Assembly (NCBI GenBank): GCA_002722175.1
Contig: PBKU01000014.1
Span: forward strand, 1-57,734
Source: Magnetovibrio sp.
GTDB taxonomy: Bacteria; Pseudomonadota; Alphaproteobacteria; Rhodospirillales; Casp-alpha2
Direction: 5' to 3'
Length of the DNA stretch: 57,734 nt
The translations under genes were made by a program, and so were the position numbers. This document shows positions 46,293 through 54,793 of the stretch, in pieces (the stretch's first letter is position 1; each line of letters begins with the position of its first letter). The notes beneath the pieces are model-generated. The model searched no databases. It saw only the letters and a list, made by a program, of their open reading frames with translations, and was not told where the DNA came from.

Positions 46293-46364
46293 ATGAAAAT
46301 AGGTAAGTCGTTAATTGTTTTATTAATTACTCTAATAAATAACAAAAGTTTGTGCGAATATTAA
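46293..46364 (+). pseudogene. Possible signal-peptide remnant
   Basis: A 23-codon frame beginning with ATG encodes MKIGKSLIVLLITLINN and a short tail. This is a typical signal-peptide pattern (two Lys, then a hydrophobic core) with no mature domain. It may be the front of a lost exported protein or chance. Confidence 0.2.
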
Positions 46365-46440
46365 TTTTGAAATTTTGGACATCCGGTTTGTACTGAAAGC
46401 AGCATTTATGGTGCTAGAGTCAGAATAGAAGGAAATAATT

Positions 46441-46689
46441 GTGCTAAAACCTGTTACTATAGATATTAATGGCATATATGTAACAGCGTCACTCAAGAAA
46501 GAGTTTGATTCTGGTAAGGCTGAAAAGATTGCTGAAGAATTTCTAGAAAACAATCTCAGTGAGCCAATTCAGGTGCGTCAAGGAAACGGGCGTTTTGTAC
46601 TAATCAAGGGGGTGCATCGTCTAGAAGCAATGAAAGCACTTGGGGAAAGTAAAATAGAAGCGTTTATAGTAAGCGCTCGGCAACACTAG
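46441..46689 (+). CDS. Solitary ParB-N/sulfiredoxin-like small protein
   Basis: An 82-aa protein consisting of little more than a ParB N-terminal-like domain: EPIQVRQGNGRFVLIKGVHRLEAMKALGE matches the family's P-I-x-V and (D/G)-x-HR-x-x-A pattern, although the usual G-x-H-R-L appears as GVHRLEA. There is no helix-turn-helix or C-terminal dimerisation part, and no parA nearby, so it is not a chromosome partition ParB. The fold is shared by CTP-binding switches and sulfiredoxin. The start is GTG at 46441 with AAGGAA 7-8 nt upstream. Confidence 0.7.
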   Translation: MLKPVTIDINGIYVTASLKKEFDSGKAEKIAEEFLENNLSEPIQVRQGNGRFVLIKGVHRLEAMKALGESKIEAFIVSARQH

Positions 46690-46898
46690 CGTTGCCAATT
46701 AACAGTAAGTTAATAGGTGGGGGCAGGTGAATTGAAATAGTAGAATAAAGAAGGGACAATCTTTTTCTACTATAATTTTTTAATATAAGGTTTCTTAGTG
46801 GAGTGAAGTGAGTAGATTTAATTGCAGTGGATGCGCCAAATTAGCTATTTATGTTTGATAGCAATAGTTTTGTGAAGACATAATCAGAGTAATGAGAA

Positions 46899-47204
46899 AT
46901 GCAAAAAAAAAATGTTGTCCGCAAAATATTCCTTCCTTTTTTCCTTCTTTTTCCTGGAATTACTTCAAATAGTTTAGCATCGGAAAATATAATAGCAAAG
47001 CTTCGGGCGAGCGGATGGCAGCAAGTTGAGAAATTTGAAGAAGTTCGGCGATTAAATGGACAGGGTCAGTATAAAAATCTAGTTCGGGTTATCCATGTGA
47101 GCCATTTCGTGTTTGTAAAAAATGATCAGCGAAAAGCGTGTTGGATGTCTTATGATAGTCAGCAAGACCAAATAAAAGAAGGTTGTCGAGGAGTTGATCA
47201 ATAG
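46899..47204 (+). CDS. Small exported protein, unknown
   Basis: A 101-aa protein with a signal peptide (residues 1-27, basic start then FLPFFLLFPG, cleavage after about SLASE). The mature part is about 75 aa with two Cys (KACWMSYD and EGCRGVD) that may pair. I recognise no family. The gene begins ATG-C-A10-T (46903-46912), the same unusual homopolymer start as tsaE. It lies in the lineage-specific region, with 209 bp of gene-free DNA before it. Confidence 0.6.
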   Translation: MQKKNVVRKIFLPFFLLFPGITSNSLASENIIAKLRASGWQQVEKFEEVRRLNGQGQYKNLVRVIHVSHFVFVKNDQRKACWMSYDSQQDQIKEGCRGVDQ

Positions 47205-47308
47205 TCTAGTTTTAAAAAAAGGCAAACTAACCCTGCCACGTTCTAACGATCTTCACGTAGGGGCGTTCACTTCATACCAATCAATTAATAACATTTGGGT
47301 GATAAAGT

Positions 47309-48124
47309 GTGACAAATCAAACCAATACACTTAGTGAGAATATTATTAAAGAATTTAAGGTTAATGGCGCGGTATTTTTACCGGGTATTTTTTCTAACTG
47401 GGTTAGTTGTTTGAGGAAAGGTGTATCCGCTGTTATGAAAGCACCGAGTGAGCGCGAACGGAGCTATGAAAAAAATAAGGACACACCAGGATTTTTTAAT
47501 GACTTTTGTAATTGGCAGCGGATTAACGAGCTGAGGGATTTTGTATATAACTCTAATTCCGGTGAGGTTGCAGCTCAACTAATGTGCTCTAGGACAGCGC
47601 GTTTTTTTCATGACCATATTTTAGTTAAGGAACCAGGCTCTTCAACCGTCACCCCGTGGCATCAAGATCAACCTTATTACCCAGTTGCAGGTTTCCAGTC
47701 AGTTAGCTTTTGGATACCTCTTGATCCAGTGCCAAGAAAGAGAAGTATTGAATTTATTAAAGGGTCTCATACATGGGGGCAATTTAAGCCGAGACGTTTT
47801 GACGGCACAGATTTGTTTCCAAATGATCCTCGTAATCATTTTCCAGATATTGATGAGTTGAACTGTTCACCAAAATTTCTGGGGTCAGAGATGAGGCCTG
47901 GTGATGCGGCTGCCTTCAACTTTAACATTTTTCATAGGGCCCCAGCGAATAGCTCAAAGCGTCGTCGTCGCGTCATTTCGATGCGGTGGGTCGGTGATGA
48001 CGCAAAGTTTGCTGTGCGTTTAGGAAGGACATCACCCGATTTTTCATACTTGAATTACCGTGATGGTGAGCCGTTTAGTGCTCCAGAATTTCCTTTAGTT
48101 TTTGGCAGGAAAACAACTGAATGA
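47309..48124 (+). CDS. Phytanoyl-CoA dioxygenase (PhyH) family protein
   Basis: A 271-aa Fe(II)/2-oxoglutarate-dependent dioxygenase. The iron ligands are His and Asp of WHQDQPYYP and the distal His of NFNIFHRAPANSS; the 2-oxoglutarate Arg is expected in KRRRRVISMRW. The family hydroxylates lipids, amino acids, or natural products; the substrate here is not deducible. The start is a GTG at 47309, with an overlapping GTG two bases earlier out of frame. It has no clear Shine-Dalgarno sequence. It is 247 bp upstream of the aminotransferase gene. Confidence 0.87.
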   Translation: MTNQTNTLSENIIKEFKVNGAVFLPGIFSNWVSCLRKGVSAVMKAPSERERSYEKNKDTPGFFNDFCNWQRINELRDFVYNSNSGEVAAQLMCSRTARFFHDHILVKEPGSSTVTPWHQDQPYYPVAGFQSVSFWIPLDPVPRKRSIEFIKGSHTWGQFKPRRFDGTDLFPNDPRNHFPDIDELNCSPKFLGSEMRPGDAAAFNFNIFHRAPANSSKRRRRVISMRWVGDDAKFAVRLGRTSPDFSYLNYRDGEPFSAPEFPLVFGRKTTE

Positions 48125-48264
48125 ATGTTGTTTTCAATTAAACGAAAAAAGTGAAGCCAACTTATTTTTTGGGGGATTAATAAAGAGAGCACCTAGAAAG
48201 ATACAGAAAATTTTTTACGCAAAATTACTTGGGTTTTATCAATGATTATAAGGATTGTATACTA

Positions 48265-48288
48265 TTAACAATTAAAAAAAGTTGTTAA
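48265..48288 (+). promoter_or_regulatory. Dyad-symmetric element before the aminotransferase gene
   Basis: TTAACAA and TTGTTAA flank a 10-bp spacer, about 84 bp upstream of the ATG at 48372. Seven-base perfect arms with centres 17 bp apart fit a dimeric regulator. It is in AT-rich DNA, so chance is possible. Confidence 0.3.
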
Positions 48289-48371
48289 GGGTCTAATACA
48301 GAAGTAGAAAAAGAAAAGATTTTTGGGTTAACAGAAGCGCGTTCTTTGTAAAAACAGGGGGGGAATAGTGA

Positions 48372-49235
48372 ATGACCAAAAGTCAGTATGGTCAAACAGG
48401 GATGCTTTGGACATGGGCAAACGATAAGTGGTATCAAGGCAACCCAGCTGTAATTGGTCCTAATGACCAAGGTTTCTGGTTGTCAGCAACAGTATTTGAT
48501 GGGGCCCGGGCGATCGCTGGCAGCCTACCCGACCTTGACTTGCATTGTCAGCGTGCGGTCCGTTCGGCCGAAATTCTTGGTTTGAAAGCCCCTGTTTCCG
48601 TTGACCAGATAATGGAGTTAGCACGGGAGGGGACAGCTAAATTTCCTTCAAATGCTGAATTGTATATAAGCCCAATTTTTTATGCTCAAACAGGATTTGT
48701 TGTGGAACCAAACCCTGAAAGCACTCGGTTTTTAATGGTTGTTCAAGATGCCCCCTTGCCTGAGCCTGCAGGTTTTTCTGCGTGTCTAAGCAAATTTCGC
48801 CGGCCATCTAAAGATTCGGCCCCAACGGAGGCTAAGGCTTCATGTTTGTATCCAAATGTTGCAAGAAGCGTCGCTGAAGCGAAGTCTAAAGGGTTTGATA
48901 CGGGAGTAGTGCTTGACCCCAATGGAAACGTAGCTGAATTTTCATACGCTAATTTGTTTATGTCACGAAACAACATTGTATCTACGCCATCTATTAATGG
49001 TACCTTTCTAAATGGGATTACTCGTCAACGCGTTATTCAACTTCTTAAGGATGACGGGATTACTGTGGAGGAGCGTGCTATTGATATTGAAGAATTAATT
49101 GAGGCAGATGAGTTATTTTCGACAGGTAATTATGCTAAAGTAATGCCTTGTATCCGTTTTGATGATAAAGTCTTTTCAAGAGGGCCAATTATGAAACGTG
49201 CTCGTGAACTTTATTTCAAATTTTCGTCTGGCTAA
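48372..49235 (+). CDS. ilvE: Branched-chain amino acid aminotransferase (class IV)
   Basis: Transaminates leucine, isoleucine and valine with pyridoxal phosphate. 287 aa. The PLP lysine is Lys155 in PTEAKASCLYPN; the NVAEFSYANLF region binds PLP and NGITRQRVIQL follows. The N-terminal WTWANDKWYQGNPAVIGPNDQGFWLSATVFDGAR is characteristic. A D-amino acid aminotransferase is less likely on these motifs. A G7 run lies about 10 nt before the ATG. It converges on lysS, 8 bp apart. Confidence 0.88.
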   Translation: MTKSQYGQTGMLWTWANDKWYQGNPAVIGPNDQGFWLSATVFDGARAIAGSLPDLDLHCQRAVRSAEILGLKAPVSVDQIMELAREGTAKFPSNAELYISPIFYAQTGFVVEPNPESTRFLMVVQDAPLPEPAGFSACLSKFRRPSKDSAPTEAKASCLYPNVARSVAEAKSKGFDTGVVLDPNGNVAEFSYANLFMSRNNIVSTPSINGTFLNGITRQRVIQLLKDDGITVEERAIDIEELIEADELFSTGNYAKVMPCIRFDDKVFSRGPIMKRARELYFKFSSG

Positions 49236-49243
49236 AATTCAAA

Positions 49244-50833
49244 TTATTTTAATGAAGGAGTTTTTCCTGACAATATCCTACGAATTAGGTCGATGGTTTC
49301 GGTAAGGCCGTATAAAGCGATAAACGATCCCATTCGTGGGCCCTCTTTTTGCCCTAATAAGATTTCATATAATGCTTTAAACCAGTCCCTCAAGTCAGAG
49401 TAATTCTGTTGTTTGCCAATTGAATAAAGAATAGTTTGAATATCTTCAGCAGAGGAATTTTTTGGTAGATGTTCGAGATTGGTTGCTAGCTCCTGGAGTG
49501 CTCTTAACTCTTTTGTGTTTGGGAAACGATAATTTTTGTTCGGTTTAACAAAGTCTCGGTAATAGGCAATAGCGTAGTCAACTAATCTATCTAAAAATGG
49601 TGCATCGACAGGATTTGCATCAGGGCGGTAACGGCTGATGAAGTGCCACAACATTTTTTTTTCTTCACTATTACACACACTTGCAAGGTTCAAAAGTACA
49701 TTAAAACTTAAATGAATGCTTTCAAAGGGTGGGGTGCCGCGGTGAATATGCCAAACAGGGTTATCAATGCGTTTTTTATTTTCTTGTTCGATATAGCTAG
49801 TAAGGTGCCGCAAATATTCATCTACTTGGCGGGGAATAATATCAAAATAAAGACGTTTTGCTGTTTTAGGCTTTGAAAACATAAAATTCGAGAGACTTTC
49901 AGGAGGTGCATATTTTAACCATTCTTCGACTGAAAGGCCATTGCCTTTTGATTTAGAAATCTTTTCACCGTTTTCGTCCAAGAATAGTTCATAGCTAAAG
50001 CCTACTGGCGGTGTTCCTCCCAAAATCTTGCATATTTTACTAGATTGTATCACAGAGTCCACGAGATCCTTGCCTGACATTTCGTAATTTACGTCTAGTG
50101 CAGTCCATCGCATTGCCCAATCAGGCTTCCATTGTAATTTACAATGTCCCCCAGTAACAGGAATCTCCGTTAATTTTTCCGATTTTGGGTCTTTATAGAT
50201 AATTGTCCCGGTATCTATTTTTCGTTCAACAATAGGGACTTGTAAGACAATGTTAGTTTTTGGGCAAATGGGTAAAAACGGGCTATATGTGACTTGCCGT
50301 TCTTTGCCTAGTGATGGAAGTATAACGTCTATAACAGCTTCATAATTTTCAAGAAGGTTTATTAACACAGAATCAAAATAGCCTTTTTTGTATAGTTCGG
50401 TCGAGCTCTTGAATTCATAGTCAAAGCCAAACTTATCGAGAAAAGTCCTAAGTTTAGCATTGTTGTGATCGCCAAAGCTTTTATGGGTTTTAAATGGATC
50501 AGGGATCAGGGTTAAAGGTTTTCCCAAGTGCGCGGATATCATCTTTTGATCTGGGACATTGTCGGGTACTTTTCGAAGACCATCCATATCGTCAGAGAAG
50601 GCAAAAAGTTTAGTTGGGATATCCGAAAGTTTTTGAAATGCATTTTGAACCCATGTTGTTCTGGCAACTTCGCCAAACGTACCAATATGGGGTAATCCAG
50701 ATGGGCCATATCCGGTTTCAAATAAGACAAACCCTTTTTTAGGTGTCTTGCCTTTAAGGCTTTTTAATATGGTTCGGGCTTCAGCAAATGGCCAACTATT
50801 GGAACACTTTGATAACTTTTCATATTCATCCAT
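49244..50833 (-). CDS. lysS: Lysyl-tRNA synthetase, class I (archaeal type)
   Basis: Charges tRNA-Lys with a class I fold, unlike the class II enzyme of most bacteria; this form is typical of alphaproteobacteria and archaea. About 529 aa. The HIGH-type motif is PSGLPHIGTFGE near residues 44-55 and the KMSKS-type motif is EKISKSKGNGLS. The frame has an earlier ATG (50845, MGFL), four codons upstream; MDEYEKLSK at 50833 is preferred, but no Shine-Dalgarno sequence decides. Its only neighbour in the same direction is the ClC gene 188 bp upstream. Confidence 0.95.
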   Translation of the reverse strand: MDEYEKLSKCSNSWPFAEARTILKSLKGKTPKKGFVLFETGYGPSGLPHIGTFGEVARTTWVQNAFQKLSDIPTKLFAFSDDMDGLRKVPDNVPDQKMISAHLGKPLTLIPDPFKTHKSFGDHNNAKLRTFLDKFGFDYEFKSSTELYKKGYFDSVLINLLENYEAVIDVILPSLGKERQVTYSPFLPICPKTNIVLQVPIVERKIDTGTIIYKDPKSEKLTEIPVTGGHCKLQWKPDWAMRWTALDVNYEMSGKDLVDSVIQSSKICKILGGTPPVGFSYELFLDENGEKISKSKGNGLSVEEWLKYAPPESLSNFMFSKPKTAKRLYFDIIPRQVDEYLRHLTSYIEQENKKRIDNPVWHIHRGTPPFESIHLSFNVLLNLASVCNSEEKKMLWHFISRYRPDANPVDAPFLDRLVDYAIAYYRDFVKPNKNYRFPNTKELRALQELATNLEHLPKNSSAEDIQTILYSIGKQQNYSDLRDWFKALYEILLGQKEGPRMGSFIALYGLTETIDLIRRILSGKTPSLK

Positions 50834-51021
50834 AAGAAAACCCATTAAGTTGATTTTTTACTAAAATAAGAGGGCGTGATCGGTGCTATCTTTAGTGAGG
50901 TTATATAAACAAAAGAATAAAAAAATTTGTTAACGCAACCCGTTTTTCTAGAACAAAGCGTTTTAGACATTTGTTGTTGGCCTTGGATAAAGCATACTAA
51001 ATTCCAGTCTTAGTTTTACAC

Positions 51022-52806
51022 TTATGAATTTTGATGGTGAGCTAGAATTGCATGATTGTAGGTAGACATTATCTCGTGGAAACTTACGTAGCCTAAAAAA
51101 CGCATAGATCGATCATTATTCACAACGGCTATAAATTCTATCTCCGTATCTTTCATGGTTTTTAGAGCTGTTTCAATGTTATCTGCTTCAACCAAATATG
51201 GGGGATGTAATTGCGCAATATCTGCGGCAGTTACCAAATTATCTAAATTTCGGTCAAAAGCAAAGTCGCCTATACACGTAAGAGTTATAGTTCCATGGAG
51301 GATATTTCCTTCCGCGAGTACAAATAACTCGCTGAATTTTGAGGATTTCATATGGTTGCGGATTTCACCTAATTTAGTATTTTTTTTGACAGTAGGGGAC
51401 CTTGAATTAAAGTCACTCTTTACTAGTGTTGCAACCTTTATTGAGCCCATGATTTCGGATTCAAGTCCTTTTTGTAGATTTATATTTCGCCTAGCTAATT
51501 GTTTTTGAAAAAAAGACTTTCCAAAAAAGTGATTGGTTAATTCTGTCGCCGTCACAATAGTTAGCAATACGGCTAACGATAAGGCGTAGTCGCCAGTTAT
51601 CTCAAATATGATTAGGGTCGTAGAGATTGGGGCTCCAAGAACAGCGGCAGCGATTCCCCCCATCCCTACTATTGTGTATGTACCAATATTCGATGCTAAT
51701 TCTGGAAAAACCGTTGCAGCTGTTAAGCCAAATGTAGCTCCTGTCATTGCGCCTATTACAAGCGAGGGTGAAAAAACACCTCCACTGAAGCCAAAGCCCA
51801 AGCACAGTGCGGTCGCAACTATTTTTCCAATGCCTATCATAATCATCATTTGGAAGGCTAGTTGCCCAGTCATTGCAAGTTCTGCAACTTCATATCCAAT
51901 GCCAAGGATTTCTGGAAGCGGTATACTCATACCACCAATAACAAGACCTGCAAATGCAGGTCGAAGCCAGACTGGCAGCTTAGTTTTTTCAGCAAATTCT
52001 TGGGTCAAAAAAGTAAGGCGCATAAAAAGAATTGCAGCTACTGCGCACATACAGCCAAGAAGTATAAACGCTGGAAACTCCCAAAAGGAAGTAATCGTAT
52101 AGTCGGTTAGAGTAAAAGACGAAGAGTTACCAAAATAGAGCCGTGAGACTGCAGTTCCAAAGACACTTGCAATTACAATGGGGGTCAAACTGCCAAGCGC
52201 ATAATTGCCTAGTATTACTTCGCTAGCAAACAATGCTCCGGCTATGGGAGCACTAAACGAGGAACTAACAGCAGCGGCAACGCCACACCCGAGTAGAGTT
52301 CGAATTGATTTCCGTGAAAAACAAAATTGACGACCCACCCAGCTTGCCAAAGAAGCACCTAGATGCACCGCAGGCCCTTCCCGTCCTACTGATGCTCCGC
52401 CACCAATCGAAAGTGCGGAGATGCATGCTGAAATAACCCCAAGACGGGATGACATGGCCCCACCTTTTAGGGCTGACGCTTCGATTACATCAGCGACACC
52501 ATGAGGTCGGTTGAATGGAACAAAAAAATAAATCAAAACACCGACCCCTAGCCCAGATAGAGACGGGATCAATATGAGCTTCCAAGGCGGGAGTGATCTT
52601 GACAGCTCTATTAAATGATCTGCCTTTCCGTGGAATATAATAATTCCAATTATATCTATTGCTTCGCGAAAAATTATTACGGCACCCCCTGACAGAATTC
52701 CAATAAGAATTGCGAAAATAAAAATAATTAGCTGTTCATTTTTCATAAATCGAGCAATTGCTTTTAATCCAATTATGTAATTCGAATCCATTTCCAAAAT
52801 GGACAT
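51022..52806 (-). CDS. ClC-family chloride channel/antiporter with CBS domains
   Basis: A 594-aa membrane protein with the ClC signature GGGASVGREGPAVHLGASL and the later FGFSGGVFSPSLVIGAMTG and GMGGIAAAVLGAPIS loops. About ten membrane helices are followed by a C-terminal pair of CBS-like segments (residues about 450-580), which often bind nucleotides. The glutamate of GREGP is the family gating Glu. Whether it is a channel or a proton antiporter needs measurement. It stands upstream of lysS and before a long gene-poor gap. Confidence 0.92.
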   Translation of the reverse strand: MSILEMDSNYIIGLKAIARFMKNEQLIIFIFAILIGILSGGAVIIFREAIDIIGIIIFHGKADHLIELSRSLPPWKLILIPSLSGLGVGVLIYFFVPFNRPHGVADVIEASALKGGAMSSRLGVISACISALSIGGGASVGREGPAVHLGASLASWVGRQFCFSRKSIRTLLGCGVAAAVSSSFSAPIAGALFASEVILGNYALGSLTPIVIASVFGTAVSRLYFGNSSSFTLTDYTITSFWEFPAFILLGCMCAVAAILFMRLTFLTQEFAEKTKLPVWLRPAFAGLVIGGMSIPLPEILGIGYEVAELAMTGQLAFQMMIMIGIGKIVATALCLGFGFSGGVFSPSLVIGAMTGATFGLTAATVFPELASNIGTYTIVGMGGIAAAVLGAPISTTLIIFEITGDYALSLAVLLTIVTATELTNHFFGKSFFQKQLARRNINLQKGLESEIMGSIKVATLVKSDFNSRSPTVKKNTKLGEIRNHMKSSKFSELFVLAEGNILHGTITLTCIGDFAFDRNLDNLVTAADIAQLHPPYLVEADNIETALKTMKDTEIEFIAVVNNDRSMRFLGYVSFHEIMSTYNHAILAHHQNS

Positions 52807-53327
52807 ATTTCTATAAATATTCGAAAAGAATGAAAAAAAGCTTTATTGCTATTGTGCAAAAGTTTTTTACTTAATTTAGGACATGTTTTTTTGACGCTAC
52901 TTTATGGGGTGGGTAGTAAAATATGCATGATTATAAATTATAACAGACTATGATAGCTTCAAGGATATACGCGTGTTTGGGCGGTTCTAGCTGCTTGGTA
53001 GACATTCAAAAAGCGTCCTGATCAATGGTCTTGCGTGGATACGCGAAGTGGCCGGCAGTTTGGGGGTCTGGATATATTAGATCATTGCGCAGCTGGAACT
53101 TATATTATGTACGAAAACTTAGTAATACATCCTTCTCCAGGCACAGAATTTTTCAGGAAATGTAAACTAACTTGAATGGAAAGGAAAAATAGAGCGGATT
53201 AAACTCTTCTTTATTAAGAATTAGAATAATGCTTTTGCACTAGCAAATTTGACGGTGTAAAAGCAGGATTGGCAACAAAGGGTTGTTAATTAAAGATAGT
53301 TTGGATTTTAAACGTTTTGGTATTGTA
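52807..53327. other. Gene-free gap with an unusually GC-rich patch
   Basis: About 520 bp. The patch around 52965-53105 is visibly richer in G and C than other gaps, and a stop-free stretch 53002-53175 (57 codons, no ATG at its beginning) reads WSCVDTRSGRQFGGLDILD near its start. It may be a remnant of a gene, a structured RNA or a leader. I cannot assign it. Confidence 0.35.
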
Positions 53328-54089
53328 ATGACTGCTGATTCAAAATCTTCTCCACCGATCGAGTTCTCTATAATTATACCGATGAACAATGAATCTGAAA
53401 ATGTTTCTCCGCTTATTTGCGAGATAACTGGGATACTAGATAATCACTTTATCTATGAGATCATCTGTATTGATGATGGATCAAAAGATAGCACACTGTC
53501 TAATCTAATTACATTGAAAGGTGAGCATAAGAACTTAAGGATATGTCATCACAAAAACTGCAAGGGTCAAAGCTCGGCTATTATTTCCGGGGTGTGTGCC
53601 GCAAGGGGGGATGTAATTGTGACTTTGGACGGTGACGGGCAAAACGATCCTGCAGATATACCAAAACTTGTAGGGCAGTATAATAAAGAAGCTGAATTTC
53701 ATGAAACGATGATAGTTGGGTGGCGGACCCAGCGGCAAGATAATTGGGTGCGGAAATTGTCTTCGGGAACAGCTAATTGGGCTAGATCCGTTCTGCTTTC
53801 GGATGCGACCCCAGATACTGGTTGCGGGCTAAAGGTGTTTGGGCGAGAGATGTTTCTTAAACTGCCCCAATTCGACCACATGCATCGCTTTCTTCCTATT
53901 TTAGCAGTTCGCGGAGGTGGGCGTGTTTTTTCTTTTCCAGTAAACCATCGATCTAGGGTGCATGGAAGTTCAAGCTATGGTATTTGGAATAGATTATGGA
54001 TTGGTATCGTGGATGTTATTGGTGTAATGTGGCTTGTGCGACGCCCCATAAGTGATATCCCCGCCTTCGATCATGAGCGGGCTAAATGA
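53328..54089 (+). CDS. Glycosyltransferase family 2 (polyprenyl-phosphate sugar transferase-like)
   Basis: About 253 aa, GT-A fold, no membrane segments. The motifs are FSIIIPMNNE, CIDDGSKDST (metal/UDP site) and LDGDGQNDP, followed by GWRTQRQDNWVRKLSSG and RSRVHGSSSYG, which fit dolichyl/undecaprenyl-phosphate sugar synthases (DPM1/ArnC-like). It probably makes a lipid-linked sugar on the cytoplasmic face. The frame opens at a TTG at 53283; ATG at 53328 is preferred. Its stop overlaps the next start (ATGA), beginning a three-gene coupled operon. Confidence 0.9.
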   Translation: MTADSKSSPPIEFSIIIPMNNESENVSPLICEITGILDNHFIYEIICIDDGSKDSTLSNLITLKGEHKNLRICHHKNCKGQSSAIISGVCAARGDVIVTLDGDGQNDPADIPKLVGQYNKEAEFHETMIVGWRTQRQDNWVRKLSSGTANWARSVLLSDATPDTGCGLKVFGREMFLKLPQFDHMHRFLPILAVRGGGRVFSFPVNHRSRVHGSSSYGIWNRLWIGIVDVIGVMWLVRRPISDIPAFDHERAK

Positions 54090-54793
54090 AATTTCACATT
54101 TTACTTAAATCGCTATTTCTATTTGCTGCTATTTTGGTGTTTGGCTTGGCCTTCAAATGGCTTGATTTACAACTATTTTTTGATAAATCCTGGGTGGACA
54201 ATGCGATTCGAGGACGTGGTTTTTATGGTGGGCTGACCTTTGTTGGAATTGGCGGAGCACTCACAGCAATTGGCTTGCCAAGGCAGGCAGTAAGTTTTAT
54301 GGGAGGTTATGCGTTTGGTTTTTTGGATGGAGGTTGCCTGGCTTTAATAGCAACATTACTAGGTTGTGTCATTTCTTTTTCGTTTTCAAGGTTTTTGGGG
54401 CGTGATCTGGCTATTCGGATCCTTTCAGGAAAATTCAGACAAGTTGATGCTTTTGTATCCGAATACCCATTCTCTATGACGCTGCTTATTCGTTTCCTTC
54501 CTATAGGAAATAATTTAGTTACCTGTATTGCTGCAGGAGTATCAAGGGCTAGTGCCTTCATGTTTTTTATGGGATCAGCGATAGGATATATTCCACAGAC
54601 ATTTATATTTGCGTTAGTTGGAAGCGGAGTGCAGCTTGATGCAGGTTATCGTATAATTATTAGTGCAGTTCTTTTTTTAATTGCAGGCCTGATCGGGATT
54701 TACTTGTATAACAAATTTCGAGTCGAAAGGTTTCGTGCCGAGGGCGTAAAACAGATGTCAAAAAACAACTCTCTGGAACAAAGGATGCAATGA
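54086..54793 (+). CDS. VTT-domain membrane protein (TVP38/TMEM64, DedA superfamily)
   Basis: A 235-aa protein with about five to six membrane segments. The VTT core is GFLDGGCLALIATLLGCVISFSFSRFLGR and RFLPIGNNLVTCIAAGVSR, ending in a GYIPQTFIFALVGSG segment. DedA-superfamily members have been shown to carry undecaprenyl phosphate or other lipids across membranes. Here the gene is fused by ATGA overlaps to a lipid-sugar synthase upstream and a GT-C glycosyltransferase downstream. That position suggests a flippase for the same lipid-sugar; this is inference, not shown. Confidence 0.9.
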   Translation: MKFHILLKSLFLFAAILVFGLAFKWLDLQLFFDKSWVDNAIRGRGFYGGLTFVGIGGALTAIGLPRQAVSFMGGYAFGFLDGGCLALIATLLGCVISFSFSRFLGRDLAIRILSGKFRQVDAFVSEYPFSMTLLIRFLPIGNNLVTCIAAGVSRASAFMFFMGSAIGYIPQTFIFALVGSGVQLDAGYRIIISAVLFLIAGLIGIYLYNKFRVERFRAEGVKQMSKNNSLEQRMQ

